From: Chitinophaga niabensis
GTDB lineage: Bacteria; Bacteroidota; Bacteroidia; Chitinophagales; Chitinophagaceae
Assembly: GCA_017849435.1 (NCBI GenBank)
Contig: JAFIGY010000002.1
Location: 124,001-188,000 of the forward strand
Direction: 5' to 3'
DNA: 64,000 bases
How positions within the stretch are numbered: the first letter of the stretch is position 1; every line of letters starts with the position of its first letter. A model generated the notes under the pieces. That model saw nothing but the letters and a program-made list of their open reading frames with translations, searched no databases and was not told the origin of the DNA. The translations under genes were made by a program, and so were the position numbers. Below are positions 18,085-24,971 of this stretch, one piece after another.

Positions 18085-18092
18085 TAGTTTTG
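18085..18092 (+). promoter_or_regulatory. Possible -7 box of the transglutaminase-like gene
   Basis: TAGTTTTG matches the Bacteroidota -7 consensus TAnnTTTG exactly and ends 18 bp before the ATG at 18111. No TTTG -33 element is seen at the usual distance. A TGGCATA direct repeat lies just upstream (about 18070-18086). Confidence 0.35.
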
Positions 18093-18110
18093 CGGATACT
18101 TTCACCCGCA

Positions 18111-19019
18111 ATGCCGATTGATCAAAGTAAATACTCCACATTCCAGCATTTTCTGCTGAACCTGTTGAGCCTGTTGACCATGCTACCGCTGGCCCCCTAT
18201 ATCAACCGGTTCATGCCCGTCATCCAGCTGGGCGACTGGCATATCGACCTTTTCCTCTCCATCCTGATCGCTTTTCTTTTTACCCGGCTACTGCTCTGGA
18301 TCTTCAAACCGCTGATCATCCCGGCTTTTGTTCTGGTATTAAGCGTGCTGGGATTCAATTCGCTGACCGGCCGGTATTCCTTTACCAATGTGTTGAATGA
18401 TTACAAAGGAATGGTGCAGGGGAACTGGGGGATGAAGGATAACAAGCAGCTGGACATTCTCAGCTTTTACCCACACAAGGTGGAGAGTTATGTGGACAAA
18501 ACCGTGCGGGGCATCCGCGAGAAGATCAACTACCAGGATTCCATTGTCCGGAATTTCTCTGTAAAGCATTCCACGGAAAGATTCGATGAATACTGGCCGA
18601 AATACGGGAAGATCGTGCGGTATCTTTCGCTCTGGGCTTACATCCGGAAGAACTTCAAATATGTGAACGACAGCCAGCGGGATGAATACTTCGCCACTCC
18701 GATGGAAACCATCCAGAACGGACTGGGCGGCGATTGCGACGATCACTCCATCCTTGTGGCCTCCTGCCTCCAGTCCATCGGCGCCAGAACACGCATCGTA
18801 CTGATCAGAGGGCACGCCTATCCGGAACTATACTGCGGGAACGAACAGGATTTCGAGACCATCAAACAGGCGATCGTACTTTTATTCAACAATCCTCCGG
18901 TAAAAGAGTTATATTATCATGAAATGAAGGGGGAGTACTGGATCAACCTGGATTACTCCGCCCGTCATCCCGGCGGTCCTTATCTGAATGACAAAGTATA
19001 TGCGCTCATTGAACTATAG
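18111..19019 (+). CDS. Membrane-anchored transglutaminase-like protein
   Basis: A 302-residue protein. The open frame begins at a TTG (18090), but the ATG at 18111 (MPIDQSKYSTF) is the likely start. Two or three N-terminal hydrophobic segments (about residues 10-85) anchor it in the membrane. The C-terminal domain has the transglutaminase-like triad: Cys in GGDCDDHSILVASCLQSIG, His in IRGHAYPEL, Asp in WINLDYSARHPGG. Such domains act as cysteine proteases, amidases or cross-linkers in the envelope; the substrate is unknown. It follows the STAND NTPase in the same direction and precedes dps. Confidence 0.75.
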   Translation: MPIDQSKYSTFQHFLLNLLSLLTMLPLAPYINRFMPVIQLGDWHIDLFLSILIAFLFTRLLLWIFKPLIIPAFVLVLSVLGFNSLTGRYSFTNVLNDYKGMVQGNWGMKDNKQLDILSFYPHKVESYVDKTVRGIREKINYQDSIVRNFSVKHSTERFDEYWPKYGKIVRYLSLWAYIRKNFKYVNDSQRDEYFATPMETIQNGLGGDCDDHSILVASCLQSIGARTRIVLIRGHAYPELYCGNEQDFETIKQAIVLLFNNPPVKELYYHEMKGEYWINLDYSARHPGGPYLNDKVYALIEL

Positions 19020-19051
19020 GCAATTATTTTCTTACCCTAAATAAAGTAACC

Positions 19052-19525
19052 ATGAAAGTGAACATTGGTGTACCCGAAAAACATTTACAATCAGTAGCGG
19101 AAAAGCTGCAGGTGTTGCTGGCAGATGAAAATGTACTGTACACGAAAACCCGTAACTATCACTGGAATGTTGTAGGCGACAACTTTTCCGAAATGCATCT
19201 CTTCTATGAAAGGCAATATGGCGAACTGGCGGAGATCGTGGATGAAGTAGCGGAGCGCATCCGGATGATCGGGCATTACAGCACAGGCAGAATGGTGGAT
19301 TTCCTGAAGCTCACCCATCTGTTAGAGCAGGAATATACCAGCAAGCAGTCCGAGCAGATCAAGAACCTGCTGGAAGATCATGAGACTATTATCCGTTTCC
19401 TGCGGGAACTGATCACAGAGTTTGCCGATCAGCAAAAAGACCTCGGCACCTCCGATTTTGTAACGGGTCTGTTGCGGACGCACGAGAAAATGGCCTGGAT
19501 GCTGCGGGCCTATCTCTCCCGGTAA
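19052..19525 (+). CDS. dps: Dps-family DNA-protection/ferritin-like protein
   Basis: A 157-residue protein, the normal Dps length. It carries the family pattern: YHWNVVGDNFSEMHLFYERQY followed by VDEVAERIRMIG. The inter-subunit ferroxidase ligands are visible as H37, H49, D64 and E68. Dps forms a dodecamer that oxidises Fe2+ with hydrogen peroxide, stores the iron and shields DNA during stress or stationary phase. It begins 32 bp after the transglutaminase-like gene and ends at a strong terminator, so it may be read through from upstream, but no OxyR-type site was identified. Confidence 0.93.
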   Translation: MKVNIGVPEKHLQSVAEKLQVLLADENVLYTKTRNYHWNVVGDNFSEMHLFYERQYGELAEIVDEVAERIRMIGHYSTGRMVDFLKLTHLLEQEYTSKQSEQIKNLLEDHETIIRFLRELITEFADQQKDLGTSDFVTGLLRTHEKMAWMLRAYLSR

Positions 19526-19535
19526 AAAGAAATGA

Positions 19536-19569
19536 GCCGGCCGGTATGCAAACCGACCGGCTTTTGTTT
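19536..19569 (+). terminator. Rho-independent terminator after dps
   Basis: A 10-bp stem GCCGGCCGGT / ACCGACCGGC (one mismatch) with loop ATGCAA and a T-rich tail. It lies between dps and the converging OmpA gene. Confidence 0.8.
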
Positions 19570-19592
19570 GTATTTGCCTGCCTGTGTAAACG

Positions 19593-21098
19593 TTAGTCTG
19601 ATCCTTTGTAGATAATGATCTCCACACGCCGGTTCCTGCGCCTTCCTTCCGGCGTATCATTCGGCGCCACGGGCGTGGTTTTCCCCGCACCGGATACATG
19701 CCGGATATATTGTTCCCATCCTTTCTCCCTGAGATATTCCGCAACGGATGCGGCGCGGCGGCGGGAGAGATCCAAATTATATGTGTCCGTTCCTACATTA
19801 TCCGTATGGCCTACGAGTTGTAACTGAATGCCACTCTCCCGCGGTATTTTACCGATCAGGCTGTCCAGCTTCCCATAAAGCCCTGCGTTCAGTTCGCTGC
19901 TGTTGAATTGGAAAAGCACGTCGGGGATCACGAGCGTGTCCGGCTTAGGGGGTTCCGGTGCTACAGCGGCGACGGGGGTTTGAGGGATGGGGGAACATAT
20001 TTCTATTTCCACGTAGTTGTTCTGTTCCCTTCCTTCCGCAGTGGCGGTGTCGTAGCGCAGTATCGTATTCCCTCGGCCATCTATGGTAATGTCGTCATAG
20101 CTGAACCCGTTCTTATACACCAGTACATCTGCGATCTTGCGGGCTTTGTCTGTGGAAACAACCTGGTTATAGTCGTGAGACCCCGGCAGGAAAGCATATC
20201 CCGTAATGCGGATCTTCACCAGATTCCCCGGTTCATAATTCCGAACAACAGAATCGAGTGCGGCAGATGCTTCAGGATAAGCGGCTCTTCCTTTGGCTGT
20301 AAAGATGCTTTCATCTTTCACCGTAATGGTCCTGCATTTCCGGGGGGCATCTACCGAAATCCCTTTTCCCTGATACCGCTTCCGGAAGAATTCCACAGGA
20401 ATGGTGTGACGATGGCGCCGGGCATAGAGTGTATCCAGTACTTTGAGCGCCTGGGGACAGAGAGGTTCCTCTTTCACCGGCACAATGCTGATACTGTCGA
20501 TATAAATATATCCACTTGACTGGCTGAAAGGTTGCTGCGCCTGTTCATTCCAAAAGCTGCCCAGCAGGATGTGGGTGTAGCTCGCCGTTGCCACAAACTC
20601 TTTTTGTATCTGATATACCTTTACATGCGCCCTGATCTTTTTCAATTCCTTCACTACATCATTCCCGTTCACCTGCAGACTTCGTTCCGAAACATTAAAA
20701 GGCACCGGTGTTTCTTTATAAATATAATTTGTATCAAAACGGATATCCACCTCGGGGAGACCCAGGGCATCCTGTGCGGCCACCAGCGTGATCCGGTAAG
20801 TATTCCCTTTCTGAAGCGGGCAGATCAGTCTTGTTTGTGCGTAGCTACGCTCCGCCTGTCCTTTTTCCAGCCGGATAAAATTGTATCCCGCGCCTTGGGC
20901 GGGCTGATACATGTATGCGAACGGCAGATATTCGGGCGCCACGCTTTGCCAGGCTGAAGGGGAGCAGGGCGCCCTTCGTTCCACACAAATATTCACATCT
21001 TCAAAACCTGGATTGGGAACAAGGTTCTGGGCGCGGGCGAAGAACCCTGCCAATAAAGTGGTTGATAAAAAACATATATGCTTGTACGTTAGCTGCAT
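19593..21098 (-). CDS. OmpA-family protein with a second, degenerate OmpA-like module
   Basis: A 501-residue exported protein. The ATG at 21098 gives the signal peptide MQLTYKHICFLSTTLLAGFF; the frame extends 20 codons upstream without signal-peptide character. The mature start, NLVPNPGFEDVNIC, resembles the NPGFE opening of carbohydrate-binding-like sandwich domains (about residues 25-220). Residues 260-370 look like a diverged OmpA module. Residues 395-500 form a canonical OmpA domain (LQLVGHTDNVGTDTYNLDLSRRRA, then GRRRNRRVEI) that should bind peptidoglycan. It appears monocistronic. The role is probably structural in the envelope. Confidence 0.85.
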   Translation of the reverse strand: MQLTYKHICFLSTTLLAGFFARAQNLVPNPGFEDVNICVERRAPCSPSAWQSVAPEYLPFAYMYQPAQGAGYNFIRLEKGQAERSYAQTRLICPLQKGNTYRITLVAAQDALGLPEVDIRFDTNYIYKETPVPFNVSERSLQVNGNDVVKELKKIRAHVKVYQIQKEFVATASYTHILLGSFWNEQAQQPFSQSSGYIYIDSISIVPVKEEPLCPQALKVLDTLYARRHRHTIPVEFFRKRYQGKGISVDAPRKCRTITVKDESIFTAKGRAAYPEASAALDSVVRNYEPGNLVKIRITGYAFLPGSHDYNQVVSTDKARKIADVLVYKNGFSYDDITIDGRGNTILRYDTATAEGREQNNYVEIEICSPIPQTPVAAVAPEPPKPDTLVIPDVLFQFNSSELNAGLYGKLDSLIGKIPRESGIQLQLVGHTDNVGTDTYNLDLSRRRAASVAEYLREKGWEQYIRHVSGAGKTTPVAPNDTPEGRRRNRRVEIIIYKGSD

Positions 21099-21191
21099 AG
21101 GAATAGCGGATACCTGTTGCACTATAAACTCAAAAACAGATAATTTATTATACGTCATAACACAAACATGCGATATTCCCGCAGGGAGGCG

Positions 21192-21199
21192 TACCTTTG
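21192..21199 (+). promoter_or_regulatory. Possible -7 box of the SDR gene
   Basis: TACCTTTG is an exact TAnnTTTG match 51 bp before the SDR ATG, implying a leader of about 45 nt. A -33 TTTG is not evident. Confidence 0.4.
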
Positions 21200-21250
21200 C
21201 ATCACCCCTTACCCCTCAACACGATTCCTCATATTTAAACATATACAAGT

Positions 21251-22003
21251 ATGGAACAGTTTTTTTCCGGAAAAACAGCTTTGGTCACCGGTGCCGGCTC
21301 CGGCATCGGGGAAGCCACCGCCAAACTTTACGCTGCGCATGGCGCGAAAGTAATTGTATCGGATGTTAGTGAAAAAGGCGGAAACAGTACTGTGGAAGCC
21401 ATTCGCAAGAGCGGGGGCGATGCGCAATTTGTAAAATGTGATGTGAGCAAACCTGCGGAATGCGAACAGCTGGTAGCTGCCACTATCAAAGCTTACGGCC
21501 GGCTGGACGTTGCCTGTAACAATGCCGGCATCGGTGGGGAGCAGAATGCGATCGGCGATATGAGTGTGGAAGGATTTGATAAAGTGATCGCCATCAACCT
21601 CAGCAGTGTATTCTATGGTATGAAGTACCAGATACCCGCCATACTCAAACAGGGCGGAGGCGCTATTGTGAACATGGCATCTATACTGGGACAGGTAGGT
21701 TTTGCTTATTCAGCGGCTTATGTGGCCGCCAAACACGGCGTAGTAGGGCTGACACAAAATGCGGGTGTAGAGTACTCAGCCAAAGGGATCCGCGTAAACG
21801 CTGTGGGTCCCGGTTTCATTGATACCCCTTTGCTGACGAACACTCCCGCTGAAGCTAAAGCCGGACTGGTGGCCAAACATCCCATCGGACGTTTGGGGAA
21901 GGCGGAAGAAGTGGCAGAACTGGTGATCTGGCTGAGCTCGGACAAAGCTTCTTTTGTGACAGGCGCCTACTACCCTGTTGACGGAGCCTACCTGGCCGTA
22001 TGA
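21251..22003 (+). CDS. Short-chain dehydrogenase/reductase (classical SDR)
   Basis: A 250-residue cytosolic NAD(P)-dependent oxidoreductase of standard SDR length. The cofactor motif TGAGSGIG spans residues 13-20; NNAG is at 90-93; the catalytic tetrad is N116, S144, Y157 and K161 (YVAAK). D38, after the second strand, favours NAD(H). The C-terminal VTGAYYPVDGAYLAV matches the 3-oxoacyl-reductase/glucose-dehydrogenase-like group. The substrate cannot be inferred. Its stop is 2 bp from the converging alpha/beta hydrolase stop. Confidence 0.92.
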   Translation: MEQFFSGKTALVTGAGSGIGEATAKLYAAHGAKVIVSDVSEKGGNSTVEAIRKSGGDAQFVKCDVSKPAECEQLVAATIKAYGRLDVACNNAGIGGEQNAIGDMSVEGFDKVIAINLSSVFYGMKYQIPAILKQGGGAIVNMASILGQVGFAYSAAYVAAKHGVVGLTQNAGVEYSAKGIRVNAVGPGFIDTPLLTNTPAEAKAGLVAKHPIGRLGKAEEVAELVIWLSSDKASFVTGAYYPVDGAYLAV

Positions 22004-22005
22004 TC

Positions 22006-22860
22006 CTATAACAGGAACTTGTCTGTTTGTTCAAAGAACCATTGGGGCTCATCGTAGAAGATGAAATGTTTCGCTGTATCGGAGATGGCAAGCGTTACTT
22101 TTTTTGCTGCCTTGAACTGATCCCGGTAGCGTACTTCCACGGACTGGTGCGTTACGCCATATTGCTTATACGCGATCCAGTCTCCCACCACAAGGATGCG
22201 CGAGGGGATCACGCCGAGTTTCGGCCGCAGGTCGTCCGTGAAAAGTTCATACATCGCCTGTGCCTGTGTAGCGGGGTTGGATTTCAGTGCCATTTCGGAT
22301 ACTTCAAGCATCCTCGCAGAGTCCCGCATCATGGCAGGCAGGATGCTTTGCTGGGTTTTGCGTACCTGGTCAGGCGTCAGGTTCTCCATGCCGGCGCGCA
22401 TTTTCAATGCCATCGGCCTTACACTGTCCGCCGTAATGGTGGGCGACATGCTCAGGGCAGGGAGGAAAGCCCCGGCGCTCACGATCACCAGGTCGCCTAC
22501 CAGCGAAGGGTGGCGGACAGCGAGCTGAAGGGCGAGGAATCCCCCGAGGCTGTGCCCCATAATAACCGGATGCTTCAGCTTGTTCGAACGGATATAGGCC
22601 GCCAGTTGATCCGCCAGTTCTGCAAGAAGACTGTCTGACTTGATTGCCGGCTGTCCCGCAAAGCCCGGCAGGGTAATCGCATGACATTCAAAACGCTCCG
22701 CGTAATGCGCCGTGGTTTCGTTCCACACACCGGAAGAGCAGTTCAGGCCATGTATCAATATCATCGGCCGGCCTTTACCGGTCACTTTTACCGCGAAAGA
22801 AGGTTGTTGGGCGAGGGTTGCGCCGGAGATCAATAATAGAAAGAGTGTGATCGTTTTCAT
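22006..22860 (-). CDS. Exported alpha/beta-fold hydrolase
   Basis: A 284-residue protein with signal peptide MKTITLFLLLISGATLAQ, so it acts in the periplasm or outside. The fold is shown by MILIHGLNCSSGVWNET (oxyanion strand) and the nucleophile elbow GHSLGG. The catalytic His is in TAKHFIFYDEPQWF, and the acid is probably the Asp in ILVVGDWIAYK. Esterase, lipase or related activity is expected; the substrate is unknown. It is transcribed towards the SDR gene and ends 2 bp from it. Confidence 0.88.
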   Translation of the reverse strand: MKTITLFLLLISGATLAQQPSFAVKVTGKGRPMILIHGLNCSSGVWNETTAHYAERFECHAITLPGFAGQPAIKSDSLLAELADQLAAYIRSNKLKHPVIMGHSLGGFLALQLAVRHPSLVGDLVIVSAGAFLPALSMSPTITADSVRPMALKMRAGMENLTPDQVRKTQQSILPAMMRDSARMLEVSEMALKSNPATQAQAMYELFTDDLRPKLGVIPSRILVVGDWIAYKQYGVTHQSVEVRYRDQFKAAKKVTLAISDTAKHFIFYDEPQWFFEQTDKFLL

Positions 22861-23085
22861 TTTTCAGGATTTAGGAGGATTTGATACAGCAAAGGAAGAT
22901 CATCTGCTTTCCCCGAAGAAAAGGGATTGACCACGGTACCGGGGAAAGGGATCAAATGACGAAATGAGGGGATTTGGGGGTGAAAGTCCGCATACAGCGA
23001 TCCTTTTACACATTCATCCTTTATTCATATCATTTCATCAATCAGCGTTGGTCGTTTCACCCGGCGCCTGTAGTTTAGCGCTATT

Positions 23086-24105
23086 ATGCACTGGTTTTTC
23101 CGATACAAACTCCATCACATCCTCTTCTGGATCTGCTACTTTGCTTTCTGGACCGCCTTTTCCGTGTTTAATTATCATAGCACGGTTGCGGCGGCGATGG
23201 GCTTCACTTTAGTGTGGTTCGTAGGGCAGGCTTCCTGCGTGTATGCCTGTATGTATCTCCTCGTCCCACGGTATTTCCACACCCGACAATACTGGACATT
23301 CACAGGGCTGTCTGTGCTGGCCATTGTGATATGCAGCGTGTTCATCGCTTTTTCCAATATATTCCTGCTACGGCTCATAGCGCCCAACGCGAATCTCGCA
23401 CCCATCCAGTACCTCTCTTTCACCCTCATGGCCAACTTTTACGCCACCTGTTGCATGGCGGCGGCCAAGATCATCAAAGACAGGATAGTGGCGGACCGCC
23501 GGAACCGGCGGCGGGAGAAGGAGCAGATGCAGCATGAACTCAGCTTTTTACGATCCCAGCTGAACCCGCACTTCCTTTTCAACGCCATCAACAGCATCTA
23601 TGTGCTGATCCGTAAAGACCCGGAAACAGCTGCGCAGTTGCTGGCGAAATTCTCGGATATGCTTCGCTATCAACTTTATGAATGCACCACCGAAAACATT
23701 CCGGTTGAAAAAGAGCTGAGCTACCTCGGGCATTACCTTGCCCTCGAAAAGATCCGCAAGGGCAGTTCATTACAGCTCGACTATACCGTAGACGATACCG
23801 TCCGGGATTTTTCCATCGCCCCGTTGCTGCTCATCACTTTCATTGAAAATGCATTCAAGCATCTCTCCACCAATAGCGGCGGGCAGAATTATGTGCGTAT
23901 CGCGATGGGTTACGATCACCCCGTTTTCACGCTGCAGGTGGAGAACAGTAAAGACGAGGCCCCCTTGCCCCAGGAGCTCCCCGGCGGCATCGGGCAACAG
24001 AACGTGAAAAGAAGACTGGAGCTGCTATACCCTGAACGCCATTCGCTGGACATCCGCGATATGGGCAAAAAATATGTAGTTTTACTTCGCATTGTACACA
24101 CATGA
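23086..24105 (+). CDS. LytS/YehU-type sensor histidine kinase
   Basis: A 339-residue inner-membrane kinase. Four hydrophobic segments fill residues 10-135, followed by a short coiled-coil. The H-box is FLRSQLNPHFLFNAINSIY with H162, the phospho-acceptor signature of the His_kinase (LytS) family. The ATPase N-box is LLLITFIENAFKH and a glycine-rich GGIGQQNVKRRLELLY stretch follows. The gene overlaps the LytTR regulator by 4 bp (ATGA), so the two are translationally coupled and make a cognate pair. The input signal is unknown. Confidence 0.92.
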   Translation: MHWFFRYKLHHILFWICYFAFWTAFSVFNYHSTVAAAMGFTLVWFVGQASCVYACMYLLVPRYFHTRQYWTFTGLSVLAIVICSVFIAFSNIFLLRLIAPNANLAPIQYLSFTLMANFYATCCMAAAKIIKDRIVADRRNRRREKEQMQHELSFLRSQLNPHFLFNAINSIYVLIRKDPETAAQLLAKFSDMLRYQLYECTTENIPVEKELSYLGHYLALEKIRKGSSLQLDYTVDDTVRDFSIAPLLLITFIENAFKHLSTNSGGQNYVRIAMGYDHPVFTLQVENSKDEAPLPQELPGGIGQQNVKRRLELLYPERHSLDIRDMGKKYVVLLRIVHT

Positions 24106-24797
24106 ATATCCGTTGTATCATAGTAGACGATGAGCCACTGGCCCGCGAGGGTATGGAATTGCTTGTGAAAGATGCCGGCTTTCTGCAGCTGGTGGCGCAA
24201 TGCAGCAATGCCATGGAAGCTAATGAGGTGCTGGCCTCGGAAAAGATAGACCTCATGTTCCTGGATATACAAATGCCACGCATCAGGGGTATCGACTTCC
24301 TGAAAACCCTCACCCACAAGCCCCTCGTGATCATCACCACGGCCTATCCCAACTTTGCGCTGGAGGGTTTTGAGCTGAACGTACTGGATTACCTCGTGAA
24401 GCCTATCACCCCGGAACGCTTCCTGCAATCTGTCAACCGCGCCAGAACGATCCTCCAGCAGCAACCGGGAACGGCGGACCACTTCTTCGTGAAAACAGGT
24501 TCCGGTTTCGAGAAAGTGGACTGCGCCAGCATCCTGTTCATCGAAGGAGCACAAAACTATATCACCATCCACACCCCGCAGGGGAAACTCATGACGCTGG
24601 CCACCATCAAATCCGTGGAAAGCCAGCTGCCAGCCGGAAAATTTCTCCGCGTGCACAAATCCTACATCGTGGCGGCAGACAAGATCGACGGTCTCTCCGG
24701 GAACGAGATCCGCATCAGGGACCACCGGATCCCCGTCAGTAAACACCACCGGGACGAGCTGATGCAGCTGATCGACCAGCGGCTGATCCGGAAATAA
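24102..24797 (+). CDS. LytTR-family response regulator
   Basis: A 231-residue cytosolic regulator. The receiver domain (residues 1-120) has the acidic pair D9/D10, phospho-acceptor D55 in LMFLDIQMP, and K103 in DYLVKPI. The LytTR DNA-binding domain (about 130-231) has ILFIEGAQNYITIHT and FLRVHKSYIVAADKI. It is coupled to the kinase upstream. A barrel-protein gene starts 174 bp downstream, and the gap carries repeated TTTATC motifs that could be its binding sites (inference). Confidence 0.93.
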   Translation: MNIRCIIVDDEPLAREGMELLVKDAGFLQLVAQCSNAMEANEVLASEKIDLMFLDIQMPRIRGIDFLKTLTHKPLVIITTAYPNFALEGFELNVLDYLVKPITPERFLQSVNRARTILQQQPGTADHFFVKTGSGFEKVDCASILFIEGAQNYITIHTPQGKLMTLATIKSVESQLPAGKFLRVHKSYIVAADKIDGLSGNEIRIRDHRIPVSKHHRDELMQLIDQRLIRK

Positions 24798-24860
24798 AGC
24801 GGCATCACCATTCAAAACGCTTCCTTGCCAATCATCAAGTCGATATAAGATTCCTCCTCT

Positions 24861-24897
24861 TTTATCGTCCTATATCCTACCATTTATCCTGTTTATC
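24861..24897 (+). promoter_or_regulatory. TTTATC repeat cluster upstream of the barrel protein
   Basis: TTTATC occurs at 24861, 24883 and 24892, with a near copy TATATC at 24871, all in one orientation. The cluster is 75-110 bp upstream of the ATG at 24972. It is a candidate site for the adjacent LytTR regulator, but the spacing (10, 12, 9) is irregular. Confidence 0.3.
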
Positions 24898-24971
24898 ACG
24901 CATATGTGTAAATAATACAATTAACTGCGAACGGGATAGTATTTTTCGGATATCAACCTAGAAAATTTTAG

